Assembly (NCBI RefSeq): GCF_001645105.1
Contig: NZ_LKEG01000062.1
Location: 1 to 33,953 of the forward strand
Length of the DNA stretch: 33,953 nt
From: Pseudomonas marginalis
GTDB lineage: Bacteria; Pseudomonadota; Gammaproteobacteria; Pseudomonadales; Pseudomonadaceae
Direction: 5' to 3'
The position numbers were made by a program, and so were the translations under genes. Positions within the stretch are counted from its first letter, which is position 1. Every line of letters begins with the position of its first letter. Shown one piece after another: positions 1 through 8,894 of the stretch. Under the pieces are notes generated by a model. The model was not told the DNA's origin, searched no databases, and saw only the letters and a program-made list of their open reading frames with translations.

Positions 1-20
1 AACCGGCATCCCTGCCGGTT
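1..20 (+). terminator. Stem-loop, probable terminator of a gene left of the window
   Basis: A perfect 7-bp inverted repeat (AACCGGC / GCCGGTT) with a 6-nt loop lies at the very edge. Only three T residues follow it on the plus strand, so intrinsic termination is plausible but not proven. The gene it would serve is outside the window. From 21 to 204 I see no gene. Confidence 0.5.
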
Positions 21-204
21 TACCCCCCAAATCCCTGTCGAATTCCGGCCAGCGTGTTTGATGGGGCGCCTGAGATCAAAAGCTAGATCAAGATCAGGAT
101 CAAGAGCGGCTCGCTTCGCATCGTGGTTAGTGGAGGGGCTGCACAGTTGTGTCGATAACTTTGGTTATCGCCGGCGAGCCGGCGCTTGTAGGTGTTTTGC
201 AGAA

Positions 205-885
205 TCAGCCTAACCGTGCAGCCGCGCGCGCGACGATCTCGCCGCGCACCCTGCGCGATTCGGTGGTGCGTTTGTTGGCTTCTTCCAGCACGTGCTGGGG
301 CGCGGTGTCCGGGCGGCCGGAGTTGAAGGGGGGCGCCGGCGCGTATTCGATCTGCAATTGCACCAGCTGCGCCGCCGCTTCGCTGTACAGCTCGGCCGCC
401 AGGCTCAGGGCGAAGTCGATGCCGGCGGTGATACCGCCGCCGGTCAGCAGGTTGCCGTCACGCACCACGCGTGCCTGCACGGGGATGGCGCCGAGCGGGG
501 CGAGCATGTCGTGGTAGGCCCAGTGTGTCGTCGCCTGGCGGCCACGCAGCAAACCCGCCGCGCCCAGTACCAGCGAGCCGGTGCACACCGAGGTCACGTA
601 GCGCGCGGTTTGCGCCTGGGCCTTGAGGAAGTCCAGGGTCTGCGGGTCTTCCATTAGTGCGCCCACGCCGGAACCGCCGGGCACGCAGATCACATCCAGG
701 CGTGGGCACTCGGCATAGGTCATGGTTGGGGTGAACACCAGGCCGGTGCTGGAGGTGACGGGTTCCAGGTCTTTCCACACCAAGTGCAGTTTCACATCCG
801 GCAATGAACCCAGTACGTCATAAGGGCCGGTGAGGTCCAGCTGCTGGATGCCGGGGAACAACAGAAAGCCGATCTGCAAGGTCAT
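205..885 (-). CDS. inhA: Isonitrile hydratase-like DJ-1/PfpI family protein
   Basis: 226 residues, a single DJ-1/PfpI (class I glutamine amidotransferase-like) domain. Isonitrile hydratase hydrates isonitriles to N-substituted formamides. The Pseudomonas putida enzyme is about 228 residues and depends on Asp17 and Cys101. Here Asp17 lies in QQLDLTGP and Cys101 in the nucleophile elbow SVCTGS, so both positions match. The ATG at 885 has a GGAGC ribosome site about 9 bases upstream. The gene is divergent from the GlxA-type regulator starting at 976, with about 90 bp between them, which suggests that regulator controls it. The family assignment is firm. The exact substrate is inferred from length and residue match, since other DJ-1 relatives share the fold. 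Confidence 0.82.
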   Translation of the reverse strand: MTLQIGFLLFPGIQQLDLTGPYDVLGSLPDVKLHLVWKDLEPVTSSTGLVFTPTMTYAECPRLDVICVPGGSGVGALMEDPQTLDFLKAQAQTARYVTSVCTGSLVLGAAGLLRGRQATTHWAYHDMLAPLGAIPVQARVVRDGNLLTGGGITAGIDFALSLAAELYSEAAAQLVQLQIEYAPAPPFNSGRPDTAPQHVLEEANKRTTESRRVRGEIVARAAARLG

Positions 886-975
886 GAATGAAGCTCCGTC
901 AAAGGGGTGGACGGCTTCACTCTAGAGGCCTAGGCTTTGGCGAATACGCCATTGAGCCCACGAATCACGCCAATC

Positions 976-1944
976 ATGCCTCGAATCGTCCATGTACTCG
1001 CTTTCGATAACGCCCAGGTGCTCGATGTCACCGGGCCGCTGCAAGTGTTCGCCTCCACCAATGACCTGGCGCGCCAGCGCGGCGAACCCTTGCCGTATGC
1101 CGTCTCGGTGATCGCCGCGCAGGCGCAGCCGGTGATGACTTCCGCCGGTCTGGCGCTGGTGGCCGAGCCGCTGCCTGCCGTCGATACGCCGTGCGACACG
1201 CTGGTGATCGCAGGGGGCTGGGGTGTATACGGCGCCGCTGAAGACCCGGCGCTGGTCGATTGGGTGCGGGAAAAAGCCGAGCACACGCGGCGCATGGCGT
1301 CGGTGTGCACCGGCGCCTTCCTGCTGGCCGCCAGTGGCCTGCTCGACGGTTGCCGCGTGGCCACCCACTGGACGCGTTGCGAAGAGCTGGCGCGCAAGTT
1401 CCCCTCGTTGACGGTGGAGTCCAACCCGATTTTCATCCAGCAGGGCGCCGTCTGGACCTCCGCCGGTGTCACCGCCGGCATCGACCTGTGCCTGGCGCTG
1501 GTGGAAGAAGACCTGGGCCGCGCCGTGGCCCTGGAAGTGGCCCGGCACCTGGTGGTGTTCCTCAAGCGCCCCGGTGGCCAGTCGCAATTCAGCGTGACGC
1601 TGTCCCTGCAAAAAGATGACAACCGTTTCGCCGAGCTCCACGCCTGGATGGCCGAAAACCTGACGTTGGACCTGAATATTCCCACCCTGGCCGCGCAAGC
1701 GGGCATGAGCGAGCGCAGCTTCGTGCGCCATTACCGCGCCGAAACCGGCCAGACTCCGGCGCGTGCCGTCGAATTAATCCGCGTCGAAACCGCGCGCCGA
1801 CAACTGGCCGACAGCACGGCGTCGATCAAACGCATCGCTGTGCAGTGCGGGTTTGGCTGTGAAGAGACGTTGCGGCGCAGCTTCCTGCGCGTGCTGGACG
1901 TGACGCCCCAGGCCTACCGCGAGCGCTTTTGTCAGCCGGCTTGA
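976..1944 (+). CDS. GlxA-family AraC-type transcriptional regulator
   Basis: About 322 residues from the ATG at 976. An upstream TTG at 937 is possible, but it would add 13 residues that do not belong to the fold. The N-terminal half (about 1-190) is a DJ-1/PfpI sensor-like domain with the elbow SVCTGAF (Cys111 in this numbering). The C-terminal part (about 215-320) is an AraC/XylS double helix-turn-helix, visible as LAAQAGMSERSFVRHYR and then IAVQCGFGCEETLRRSF. Family members act as cytoplasmic DNA-binding activators, often next to genes for small nitrogen compounds. It is divergent from inhA and probably acts on it. Its ligand cannot be read from the sequence. Confidence 0.9.
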   Translation: MPRIVHVLAFDNAQVLDVTGPLQVFASTNDLARQRGEPLPYAVSVIAAQAQPVMTSAGLALVAEPLPAVDTPCDTLVIAGGWGVYGAAEDPALVDWVREKAEHTRRMASVCTGAFLLAASGLLDGCRVATHWTRCEELARKFPSLTVESNPIFIQQGAVWTSAGVTAGIDLCLALVEEDLGRAVALEVARHLVVFLKRPGGQSQFSVTLSLQKDDNRFAELHAWMAENLTLDLNIPTLAAQAGMSERSFVRHYRAETGQTPARAVELIRVETARRQLADSTASIKRIAVQCGFGCEETLRRSFLRVLDVTPQAYRERFCQPA

Positions 1945-2054
1945 ACGAAAACGTACACAGTGGGATCAAGGTGCTATGTTGGCGAACTACCCTCCGCAGT
2001 GATCGTCCTCCACTGCGCCGCTGTTCCCTTCGCCCCCCCGGCGTCACCTTGCTC

Positions 2055-4265
2055 ATGAAACCATTGCCTGCGATCAGCGCTGATCCTCTGCGGGACGATT
2101 GCGCCAGCGAGCCTATTCATATTCCCGGTTCGATCCAGCCCCACGGGTTGCTGTTGACGCTCAGTGAGCCGACGCTGCGGGTGTTGCAGGCCAGCGCCAA
2201 CGTCAGTACCGAACTGGGCCTGGGCGCCGCGCCGCTGTCCGGCCAGGCGCTGGGCAGTTTGATCGGCGCTGACGCGCTGGCCCAGGTACGGCTGGCGCTG
2301 GCGGACCTGGAGTCGGATGAAGACGAGTTGCATCAAGTGACGCTCAACGGCGAGTTGTTCGACGCGTTGCTGCATCGCCACCAGGGCCTGCTGTTTCTTG
2401 AATTGGAGCGTGCCGTAACGCCCCGGCATACCGCGGCCATGCGTGTTGCCCGGACCCTGCGCCGCCTGCAATCGGCGAAAAGCCTCGATGGGCTGTACCA
2501 GATCTGCGTCACCGAGATCCGCGCATTGACCGGCTACGACCGTGTCACCCTTTACCGCTTCGAGCAGGAAGGGCATGGCAAGGTCATCGGCGAATCCCTG
2601 AGCGATGGCATGCAGCCGTACCTGGGCCTGTGTTTCCCCGCCTCGGATATCCCACCCCAGGCCCGCGAACTTTACCGGCTGAACTGGATCCGCGTGATTC
2701 CCGACGCAGCCTACGAACCGGTGCCGATCTTGCCCGCGCTGCGCCCCGATAACGGCCGTCCGCTCGACCTCAGCTTCGCGGTGCTGCGCAGCGTCTCGCC
2801 CGTGCACTGCCAGTACCTGGAAAATATGGGCGTGCGCTCGTCGATGAGCATCTCCCTGCTCAAGGACGAGCAGCTCTGGGGCTTGATCACCTGCGGGCAC
2901 CGCGAGCCCTTGCGTGTGCCCCATGAGTTGCGCACGGCCTGTACCAGCATCGGCCAGTTGCTGTCGATGCAGATCACCTTGCTGCAAGAGAAGGAAGCCC
3001 GCCGCCAGCAGCAGGAAAAAACCGGCATGATCGACGCGTTGGCTAACGCCATGGCGGGCGACAGCCTCGATGTGATGGAAAGCCTGCTGCCCCATGTGCA
3101 AACCCTGTTGAACCTGACCCTCGCCGACGGCCTGGCGATTCTGGTCGAGGAGCGCCTGCACTGCTTCGGGGTGTGCCCGACCGAGGCTGAAATACGCGCC
3201 CTGTACCCGTGGGTGCAAGCGCAAGGCAAAGGTGTCGTGGCCAGCCACCAGCTGGCTATCGACTTCCCGCCGGCCGCCGCCTACTCAGCGATCGCCAGTG
3301 GCTTGTTGGCCTTTCGTTTGCCTAAACCGGTGGACAACGTCGTGATGTGGTTTCGCCCTGAGCTGAAATCCACGGTGAACTGGAGCGGCCAGCCGATCAA
3401 GCATCAGGAGGCAGGTGCCAAGCCTTTGAGCCCGCGCCTGTCGTTTGAGCTGTGGAAGCAGCAGGTCGACGGCAAGGCCTTGCAATGGTCGGCCTCGGAA
3501 CTGCTGGCGGTGGAGAGCCTGCGCCGCCATGCCCTTGAGCTTGACCTGGCGCGCCAGGTACAGCGCGAACATGCGGCTGTGCATGCACGCGATGAACTGG
3601 TGGCGGTGGTCTCCCACGACCTGCGCAGCCCGTTGACGATCCTGCTGATGCAATGCGGCATGATGCGCAAGCTGGTACCCGCCGACGACAGCAGGGCCAA
3701 CCTGCGTCTGACCACGGCCATTGAAACCATGCAGAACGCCACGTCGCGCATGAATAACCTGCTGGAGGACCTGATCGACATTTCGCGCATCGAAGCCGGG
3801 CGTTACCAGGTCGCCCTGCAACCGCTGGAAGTGAAGGCGACCCTCGATCAGCTCGGCTTGATGTGGCACCCGCTGGCGGCAGCCAAGGGTATCAACCTGA
3901 CCTGGCGTGCTGAGCCGGGATTACACATCCAGGCCGATCCGGAGCGGTTGTTCCAGGTATTTTCCAACCTGCTCGGTAATGCCCTGAAGTTTACTGACGT
4001 GGGGGGCGCCATCGAAGTGATCGCCCAAGCGGCGGACGACGAGGTGCTGTTTCGCGTGTGTGACAACGGGGTGGGCATCAGCGCGGCGCAATTGCCCTAC
4101 ATTTTCGAACGCTACTGGACGTCCCGCGAAGGTAACCCTACCGGCAGCGGGCTGGGATTGTATATCTCCCATGGCATTATCCAGGCCCATGGCGGCACGC
4201 TCTGGGCCGAGAGCGTGGCGGGGCAGGGCAGCGTGTTCAGCTTCAGGATCCCTGCGGCGCCTTAG
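2055..4265 (+). CDS. bphP: Bacteriophytochrome sensor histidine kinase
   Basis: 736 residues from the ATG at 2055. This start puts Cys16 (in DDCASEPIHIPG) where bacteriophytochromes bind biliverdin. Domain order: PAS (about 15-110), GAF (about 130-300) with the chromophore motif PASDIPPQAR at 195-204 and SPVHCQYL, PHY (about 310-500) with the tongue motifs WSGQP and PRLSFELW, HisKA with phospho-acceptor His521 (VVSHDLRSPL), and HATPase_c with NLLGNALKF, DNGVGI and GSGLGLYIS. All red/far-red phytochrome hallmarks are intact, so it should be a functional cytoplasmic light-sensing kinase. No Shine-Dalgarno is obvious before 2055. No bphO heme oxygenase and no response regulator gene adjoin it. 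Its stop overlaps the convergent hydrolase gene by 4 bases. Confidence 0.95.
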   Translation: MKPLPAISADPLRDDCASEPIHIPGSIQPHGLLLTLSEPTLRVLQASANVSTELGLGAAPLSGQALGSLIGADALAQVRLALADLESDEDELHQVTLNGELFDALLHRHQGLLFLELERAVTPRHTAAMRVARTLRRLQSAKSLDGLYQICVTEIRALTGYDRVTLYRFEQEGHGKVIGESLSDGMQPYLGLCFPASDIPPQARELYRLNWIRVIPDAAYEPVPILPALRPDNGRPLDLSFAVLRSVSPVHCQYLENMGVRSSMSISLLKDEQLWGLITCGHREPLRVPHELRTACTSIGQLLSMQITLLQEKEARRQQQEKTGMIDALANAMAGDSLDVMESLLPHVQTLLNLTLADGLAILVEERLHCFGVCPTEAEIRALYPWVQAQGKGVVASHQLAIDFPPAAAYSAIASGLLAFRLPKPVDNVVMWFRPELKSTVNWSGQPIKHQEAGAKPLSPRLSFELWKQQVDGKALQWSASELLAVESLRRHALELDLARQVQREHAAVHARDELVAVVSHDLRSPLTILLMQCGMMRKLVPADDSRANLRLTTAIETMQNATSRMNNLLEDLIDISRIEAGRYQVALQPLEVKATLDQLGLMWHPLAAAKGINLTWRAEPGLHIQADPERLFQVFSNLLGNALKFTDVGGAIEVIAQAADDEVLFRVCDNGVGISAAQLPYIFERYWTSREGNPTGSGLGLYISHGIIQAHGGTLWAESVAGQGSVFSFRIPAAP

Positions 4266-5167
4266 GGCCGGTCGAGTAACTCAATGATCGCCGCGAGGGT
4301 CACTTGCGGCGCTTCCTGAGGCATATTGTGGCCCACGCCCGGCAACACCTGGCGCCGGTAAAACCCGCTGAAATGCTCGACGTCATCATCCACCTCGGGC
4401 GGCGGACCTACGCCGTCATCGGCGCCGCACAACGAAATGCTCGGCACCGAAATTGTCGGTTGCAGTGCCAGGGCCTGCTCGATGGATTCCAACGCCGGGT
4501 CGCCGGGCGCATACATGAAACGGTGGCGATAGGAGTGAATCACCACCTCGACAAAGTCCGGGTTATCGAACGACGCCGCCGTCTGGTCATACAGGCCCGG
4601 CCCTTCGGCCCAGGACGGCGACCACAGTGACCACAATAGCTTGCAGAGCTCACGGCGGTTGGCAGTCAAACCGTCGACACCGCGCTGGGTGTGAAAGTAG
4701 AACTGGTACCACAAGCGATGCTCCGTCGCAGGCGTGCGTGGCGTGAGGGATTTGCCGATGTCCTGGATGTTGTAGCCATCGCCGGTCACCAACCCACGCA
4801 CCCGTTCGGGCCACAGCGCCGCGACGATACACGCGGCACGCCCACCCCAGTCATAGCCGGCGAGGGTGGCTTGCGCAATGCCCAGCGCATCCATGAACTC
4901 CAGCAGGTCCTTGGCCAACGCTGCCTGCTGCCCGGAACGCATCACCTGCTCATTGATAAACCGCGTCGGGCCATAACCGCGCAGATACGGCACCCACACC
5001 CGACAACCGCGCGCGGCCAGCACCGGCGCGATCTCGTCATAGGCGCGCGGGTCGTAGGGGAAGCCATGCAGCAGGATCACCGGCGCACCGTCGGCAGGGC
5101 CGTGGGCTTCATACGCCATGTCGAGCATGGAAGTGCGCACGGAGTGCAGGGGGAAGGCGGTGGTCAT
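4262..5167 (-). CDS. Alpha/beta hydrolase, epoxide hydrolase-like
   Basis: 301 residues with a single alpha/beta-hydrolase fold. The oxyanion motif HGFPYDP is at about 34-40. The nucleophile elbow GYDWGG carries Asp106 rather than Ser, as in epoxide hydrolases and haloalkane dehalogenases. The late His280 lies in GVGHNMPQEAP. An Asp nucleophile argues against an ordinary esterase. A strong AAAGGAG site lies 6 bases before the ATG at 5167. It ends convergent with bphP and lies about 125 bp downstream of the GH15 gene on the same strand, so it could be read from that operon. The substrate is unknown. Confidence 0.85.
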   Translation of the reverse strand: MTTAFPLHSVRTSMLDMAYEAHGPADGAPVILLHGFPYDPRAYDEIAPVLAARGCRVWVPYLRGYGPTRFINEQVMRSGQQAALAKDLLEFMDALGIAQATLAGYDWGGRAACIVAALWPERVRGLVTGDGYNIQDIGKSLTPRTPATEHRLWYQFYFHTQRGVDGLTANRRELCKLLWSLWSPSWAEGPGLYDQTAASFDNPDFVEVVIHSYRHRFMYAPGDPALESIEQALALQPTISVPSISLCGADDGVGPPPEVDDDVEHFSGFYRRQVLPGVGHNMPQEAPQVTLAAIIELLDRP

Positions 5168-5291
5168 GGTGGGCTCCTTTCAGGTGTTGGAACGCTAGCC
5201 GATGGGCCTGACGGGCTGGCGCACGGTTGAAGGCCGTAGCGTGACTTGTCGAGACCGTGGTCGAGGGCCTGCCCATCATGCACACGCCACC

Positions 5292-7124
5292 TCAGGGTTG
5301 CCAGGTGGTTTTCTCGCCGCTGAGCTTACGGTCCAGGAAGGTCGCCGCGCTGATCAGCGCCAGGTGGCTCAAGGCCTGGGGCGTATTGCCCAGGTGGCGG
5401 GCCTGGCTGTCGAATTCTTCGGCGTACAAACCCAAGGGGTTGGCGTAGCGCAGCAGTTGTTCGAATTCCAGGTGGGCCTTTTCCACTTGACCGGCACGGG
5501 CCAGGCATTCGACGTACCAGAATGAGCAGGCCGCAAACGCGCCTTCGGTGCCTTGCAGGCCGTCGATCTGGCTGTCGTCGTTGCGGTAGCGGTAGACCAT
5601 TCCGTCGCGTACCAGGCTTTTCTGGATGGCTTCCAAGGTCGAAAGCCAGCGTGGATCGGTCGCCGCGACAAAGCGCACCAACGGCATCAGCAGCATCGAA
5701 CCGTCGAGCGCGGTGCTGTCGGTGTGCTGCACGAAATGCCCGCGTTCTTCGTTCCAGAAATTGCTCCAGATGTCGGCGTAGATCGCTTGGCGAGTCTGGT
5801 CCCAGCGCGCGAATGGCGCCGGCAGCGAACGCTTGGACGCCAGGCGGATGGCGCGGTCCAGCGCGACCCAGCACATCAGCCGCGAGTGCAGGAAGTGATG
5901 CTGCTCGCCGCGCATTTCCCAGATGCCCACGTCCTCGGTGTTCCAGATTTCGCAGACCTGGTCGGCGACATCGACGGTGTGTTTCCAACCCTCGTGGGAG
6001 ATGGCTTCCCCGTACTTGTTGACCAGGTACACCGCGTCCATCAGCTCGCCGTAGATGTCCAGCTGGATCTGGTCGAACGCCTCGTTGCCGATGCGCACCG
6101 GTTTGGCGCCGCCGTGGCCGGTAAAATGATCGAGTTCGGCCTCCGGCAATTCCTGGCGACCGTCGATGCCGTACAGGATATTGATCTTGGTCGGCTGGCT
6201 GCAGCAGTCGCTGACCCGTCCTTTGAGCCAGCGCATATAGGCGTTGGCTTCTTCGACAAAGCCCAGGCGCATGAAAGCGTAGACGGTGAACGACGCATCG
6301 CGGATCCAGGTGTAGCGGTAGTCCCAGTTGCGTTCGCCGCCCGGCGTTTCGGGCAGGCCGAAGGTGGCGGCGGCGATGATCGCGCCGTGTTTGCGCGAGG
6401 TCAGCAGCTTGAGGGCCAGCGCCGAGCGGTTGACCATTTCGCGCCAGCGCCCACGGTAGTTCGACTGCGCTATCCAGCCGCGCCAGTATTTCAAGGTGTG
6501 GGCGAGTGCCAGGTCGGTGCAACGGCTGTCCACGCGTTCATCGTCCTGGCCGCCGAGGACGAACTCGGCGCCTTCTTCCTGGTCCAGGACAAAGCTGGCC
6601 ACGGCGGAGCCGTCCTTGATCTGCAGCGGATGGCTGCCGGACAGGCGCAGGCCGGGTTGGCCATCGGCACTGAAGACGACGGTGCCGTCGTCGAGGTTGG
6701 CGTGCGTCGGTGTGCGGGCGTAGTCATGCCGTACCGCGCAGCGCAGATGAATATTGGCCTTGCCACTGACTACTCGCACCCGGCGGATCAGCAACGGCAG
6801 GTCATCGATTTCTTCGCTGATGGCCAGCAGGTCAGTGATCTCCACCACGGCTTCGTCGCTGAGCCAGCGGGTTTGCAGCACGTTGGTGTCGGGCAGGTAG
6901 ATCTGTTCGCGGCGCGCGTTGGGCAGGTCCGGGGTGAGTTGGAAAATCCCGGCATCAGGGCTGTCCAGCAGCGAGCAGAAGATCGACGGGCTGTCGAATT
7001 CCGGCCAGCAGAAGAAGTCGATACTGCCTTTGTCGTTTACCAATGCGGCACTGCGCATATCGCCAATGATGCCGTGGGCATCGATGGCGCTCTGTGGTTC
7101 GTTCTTCAAATCAACCATTGCCAC
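5292..7124 (-). CDS. Glycoside hydrolase family 15 protein (glucoamylase/trehalase type)
   Basis: 610 residues, the usual length for bacterial GH15 enzymes. The N-terminal beta-sandwich region begins with the family pattern GIIGDMRSAALVNDKGSIDF. The (alpha/alpha)6 barrel starts around GGERNWDYRYTWIRDASF and ends near EGAFAACSFWYVECLARAG. GH15 enzymes release glucose from alpha-glucans or trehalose. No signal peptide is visible, so a cytoplasmic role such as trehalose or maltodextrin breakdown is likely. Its start overlaps the end of the upstream SDR gene by 14 bases, so the two are translationally coupled. The substrate cannot be fixed from sequence alone. Confidence 0.92.
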   Translation of the reverse strand: MAMVDLKNEPQSAIDAHGIIGDMRSAALVNDKGSIDFFCWPEFDSPSIFCSLLDSPDAGIFQLTPDLPNARREQIYLPDTNVLQTRWLSDEAVVEITDLLAISEEIDDLPLLIRRVRVVSGKANIHLRCAVRHDYARTPTHANLDDGTVVFSADGQPGLRLSGSHPLQIKDGSAVASFVLDQEEGAEFVLGGQDDERVDSRCTDLALAHTLKYWRGWIAQSNYRGRWREMVNRSALALKLLTSRKHGAIIAAATFGLPETPGGERNWDYRYTWIRDASFTVYAFMRLGFVEEANAYMRWLKGRVSDCCSQPTKINILYGIDGRQELPEAELDHFTGHGGAKPVRIGNEAFDQIQLDIYGELMDAVYLVNKYGEAISHEGWKHTVDVADQVCEIWNTEDVGIWEMRGEQHHFLHSRLMCWVALDRAIRLASKRSLPAPFARWDQTRQAIYADIWSNFWNEERGHFVQHTDSTALDGSMLLMPLVRFVAATDPRWLSTLEAIQKSLVRDGMVYRYRNDDSQIDGLQGTEGAFAACSFWYVECLARAGQVEKAHLEFEQLLRYANPLGLYAEEFDSQARHLGNTPQALSHLALISAATFLDRKLSGEKTTWQP

Positions 7125-7911
7125 GGAACTCCGGATAAAGGCTCATGCCGCCGTCAATAAAGAGTGTGCTGCCTACGACATAGTCGGAGGCATCGCTGGC
7201 CAGCCACACCACGGCGTTGGCCACGTCTTCCACATCGCCTACGCGACCATAGGGAATCAGCTTGAGCAGCTCTTTTTCTGCCGCGCCTTCGGTGGCGGCA
7301 CGGTTGATTGCCGTCCGGATCGCCCCCGGCGCAATGCCGTTGATTCGGATGCGCTGTTCGCTGACTTCCTGGGCGAGGGTGCGCATTAGCATCTCCACGC
7401 CCCCCTTGGACGCCGCGTAATTCACGTGCCCGGCCCACGGGATCAATTGGTGCACGGAGCTCATGTGGATGATTTTGCCGGCAGCCCGCGACACGCCTTC
7501 GCGCACGCCCTGGCGATTGAAGATGCGCACCGCGGCGCGGGCACACAGGAACTGGCCCGTCAGGTTGACGCCGATCACCGCATTCCAGTCGTCAAGGGTC
7601 ATGTCCACCAGGTTGGCGTCCTTCTGCATGCCGGAGTTGGCCACCAGAATGTCCAGGTGGCCGAAGGCATCCAGGGTCTGAGCAAACAGCCGTTCCACAT
7701 CTTCTTCTATTGAGACGTTGGCGCCGATGGCAATCGCCCGGCCACCCTCGGCGTTGATCTGCTTCGCCAAGGCCTCGGCCGGTGCGGCCTGGCTGTTGTA
7801 ATTCAGCACCACGGCCGCTCCGGCTTGCGCCAGGGCCTTGGCCGCGCCGGCGCCGATTCCTGAACTGGCGCCTGTCACCAGGGCCACTTGTTGCTCCAAA
7901 GAGATACGCAT
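7111..7911 (-). CDS. SDR family oxidoreductase, glucose 1-dehydrogenase-like
   Basis: 266 residues, a classical short-chain dehydrogenase. The Rossmann motif TGASSGIG is near residue 14. It also has the NSG variant of the NNAG motif, a catalytic Ser in HMSSVHQ, and YAASK for the Tyr-Lys pair. The closest pattern I know is the glucose 1-dehydrogenase group (PGAIRTAINR after the active site, C-terminal GSTLFIDGGMSLYP). It is first in a leftward operon with the GH15 glycosidase, overlapping by 14 bases, so oxidation of the glucose released there is a reasonable inference. The start at 7911 has AAGGTCGGTGAG upstream. Confidence 0.88.
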   Translation of the reverse strand: MRISLEQQVALVTGASSGIGAGAAKALAQAGAAVVLNYNSQAAPAEALAKQINAEGGRAIAIGANVSIEEDVERLFAQTLDAFGHLDILVANSGMQKDANLVDMTLDDWNAVIGVNLTGQFLCARAAVRIFNRQGVREGVSRAAGKIIHMSSVHQLIPWAGHVNYAASKGGVEMLMRTLAQEVSEQRIRINGIAPGAIRTAINRAATEGAAEKELLKLIPYGRVGDVEDVANAVVWLASDASDYVVGSTLFIDGGMSLYPEFRGNG

Positions 7912-8164
7912 TGCTCACCGACCTTAAATACGTGAGTTCCAGTAGCTGACTGGCCGCGCGCAGGGGAAGTTCATCCGTGTGATTTTAGCGACTACAACCA
8001 TGGTGAAAAATTGAATAACAGAACTATAAAAAATAACCATAAGATACTAAAAAACCGCTCAAAAGCGTTTGACAGGCTTTTTCGCCACGTGTCTTATAGG
8101 CACACCTCAACCCGCTCCGTTGGTAGTTCGGAAGTCATCGCGGGGCCACCTATAAGAGATTCCT
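7912..8164. other. AT-richer divergent intergenic region upstream of the biosynthetic operon
   Basis: About 250 bp between the leftward SDR gene and the rightward HAD gene. The stretch 7980-8070 is clearly AT-rich compared with its neighbours. It holds a candidate sigma-70 promoter (separate entry), a small palindrome CGCTcaaaAGCG at 8056-8067 and the 8-bp inverted pair CTTATAGG (8093-8100) / CCTATAAG (8149-8156). No gene was seen. Confidence 0.6.
8069..8097 (+). promoter_or_regulatory. Candidate sigma-70 promoter of the biosynthetic operon
   Basis: A perfect -35 TTGACA (8069-8074) is followed after 17 bases by TCTTAT (8092-8097), a 4 of 6 match to TATAAT. It lies about 70 bp before the first gene of the operon. 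The spacing is ideal, but the -10 is weak, so an activator may be needed. Confidence 0.4.
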
Positions 8165-8869
8165 ATGTGCCTTTCGGCCGATATAGGGGAACTACCTGGT
8201 CAGGTAAAAGCAGCGGCCTTAGTTGGCGTGCCTAAGTTAATTATCTTCGATTGCGACGGCGTACTCGTCCAAAGTGAAGAAATAACCCTGTCTGTGTTGA
8301 TCTCCATGCTTAATGCGCTTGCTTCGCGCGACAGGTTGCTTGATGTAACCCGCTTTATTGAACACTTCCGTGGTCGCAAGATTGCGGATTGTCTGCGCGA
8401 AGCTGAACAGATATTAAAACTCACGCTGGACACTGAGTTTGAACAGCGTTTTCGCCAGCAGGCCCTGGAAGCACTGACACTCAGTTTGAAGGCGACTGAG
8501 GGGATGGTTGAAGTATTGGAAAGCCTGAACGTTCCCTATTGCGTCGCCTCGAGTGCGCCGCGCAATAAGATAGAACACTGTCTGCGTATTGCTGGACTGT
8601 TTTCTTATTTTGAAGGGCGAATATTCAGTTGTTATGAAGTCGGTCGCTGGAAGCCTGATCCGTTGGTGTTCCTGACGGCGTGTGACACTTATAACGTCGA
8701 TGTCAGTGACGCGTTGGTGGTTGAAGACAGTGTTACGGGTATTCAGGCGGCGGTCGCCGCCAATATTAGTGTTATCGGTTTTGGTCCGACGTATCGGCAT
8801 TCACAGTTGGTCGCAGTCGGCGCAGTGCCGATTACCGATATACGTGAATTACTGACCATTTTTAATTGA
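8165..8869 (+). CDS. HAD-superfamily phosphatase (subfamily IA)
   Basis: 234 residues from the ATG at 8165 (AAGAGA upstream). A GTG at 8228 is an alternative that still keeps the core. HAD motif I is FDCDGVLVQSE with nucleophile Asp29 and acid/base Asp31. Motif II is ASSAP (129-132), the Lys of motif III is in GRWKPDP (Lys163), and motif IV is VVEDSVTG with Glu187-Asp188. The cap insertion follows motif I, as in beta-phosphoglucomutase and sugar-phosphate phosphatases. As first gene of the cluster it probably removes phosphate from a sugar phosphate handled by the transaldolase next door. A hand count over 8281-8340 gives about 50% GC, lower than the flanking genes, which suggests acquired DNA. 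Confidence 0.9.
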   Translation: MCLSADIGELPGQVKAAALVGVPKLIIFDCDGVLVQSEEITLSVLISMLNALASRDRLLDVTRFIEHFRGRKIADCLREAEQILKLTLDTEFEQRFRQQALEALTLSLKATEGMVEVLESLNVPYCVASSAPRNKIEHCLRIAGLFSYFEGRIFSCYEVGRWKPDPLVFLTACDTYNVDVSDALVVEDSVTGIQAAVAANISVIGFGPTYRHSQLVAVGAVPITDIRELLTIFN

Positions 8870-8894
8870 TCTCATTACTCAGGGAGGAGGCGTC

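Noticed and set aside
1974..3248. 424-codon open frame on the minus strand opposite bphP
   Set aside because: Antisense of the phytochrome PAS-GAF-PHY region with no recognisable domain.
5553..7160. 535-codon open frame on the plus strand opposite the GH15 gene
   Set aside because: It is the antisense shadow of a clear GH15 gene, has no family resemblance and is explained by the lack of stops in GC-rich antisense frames.
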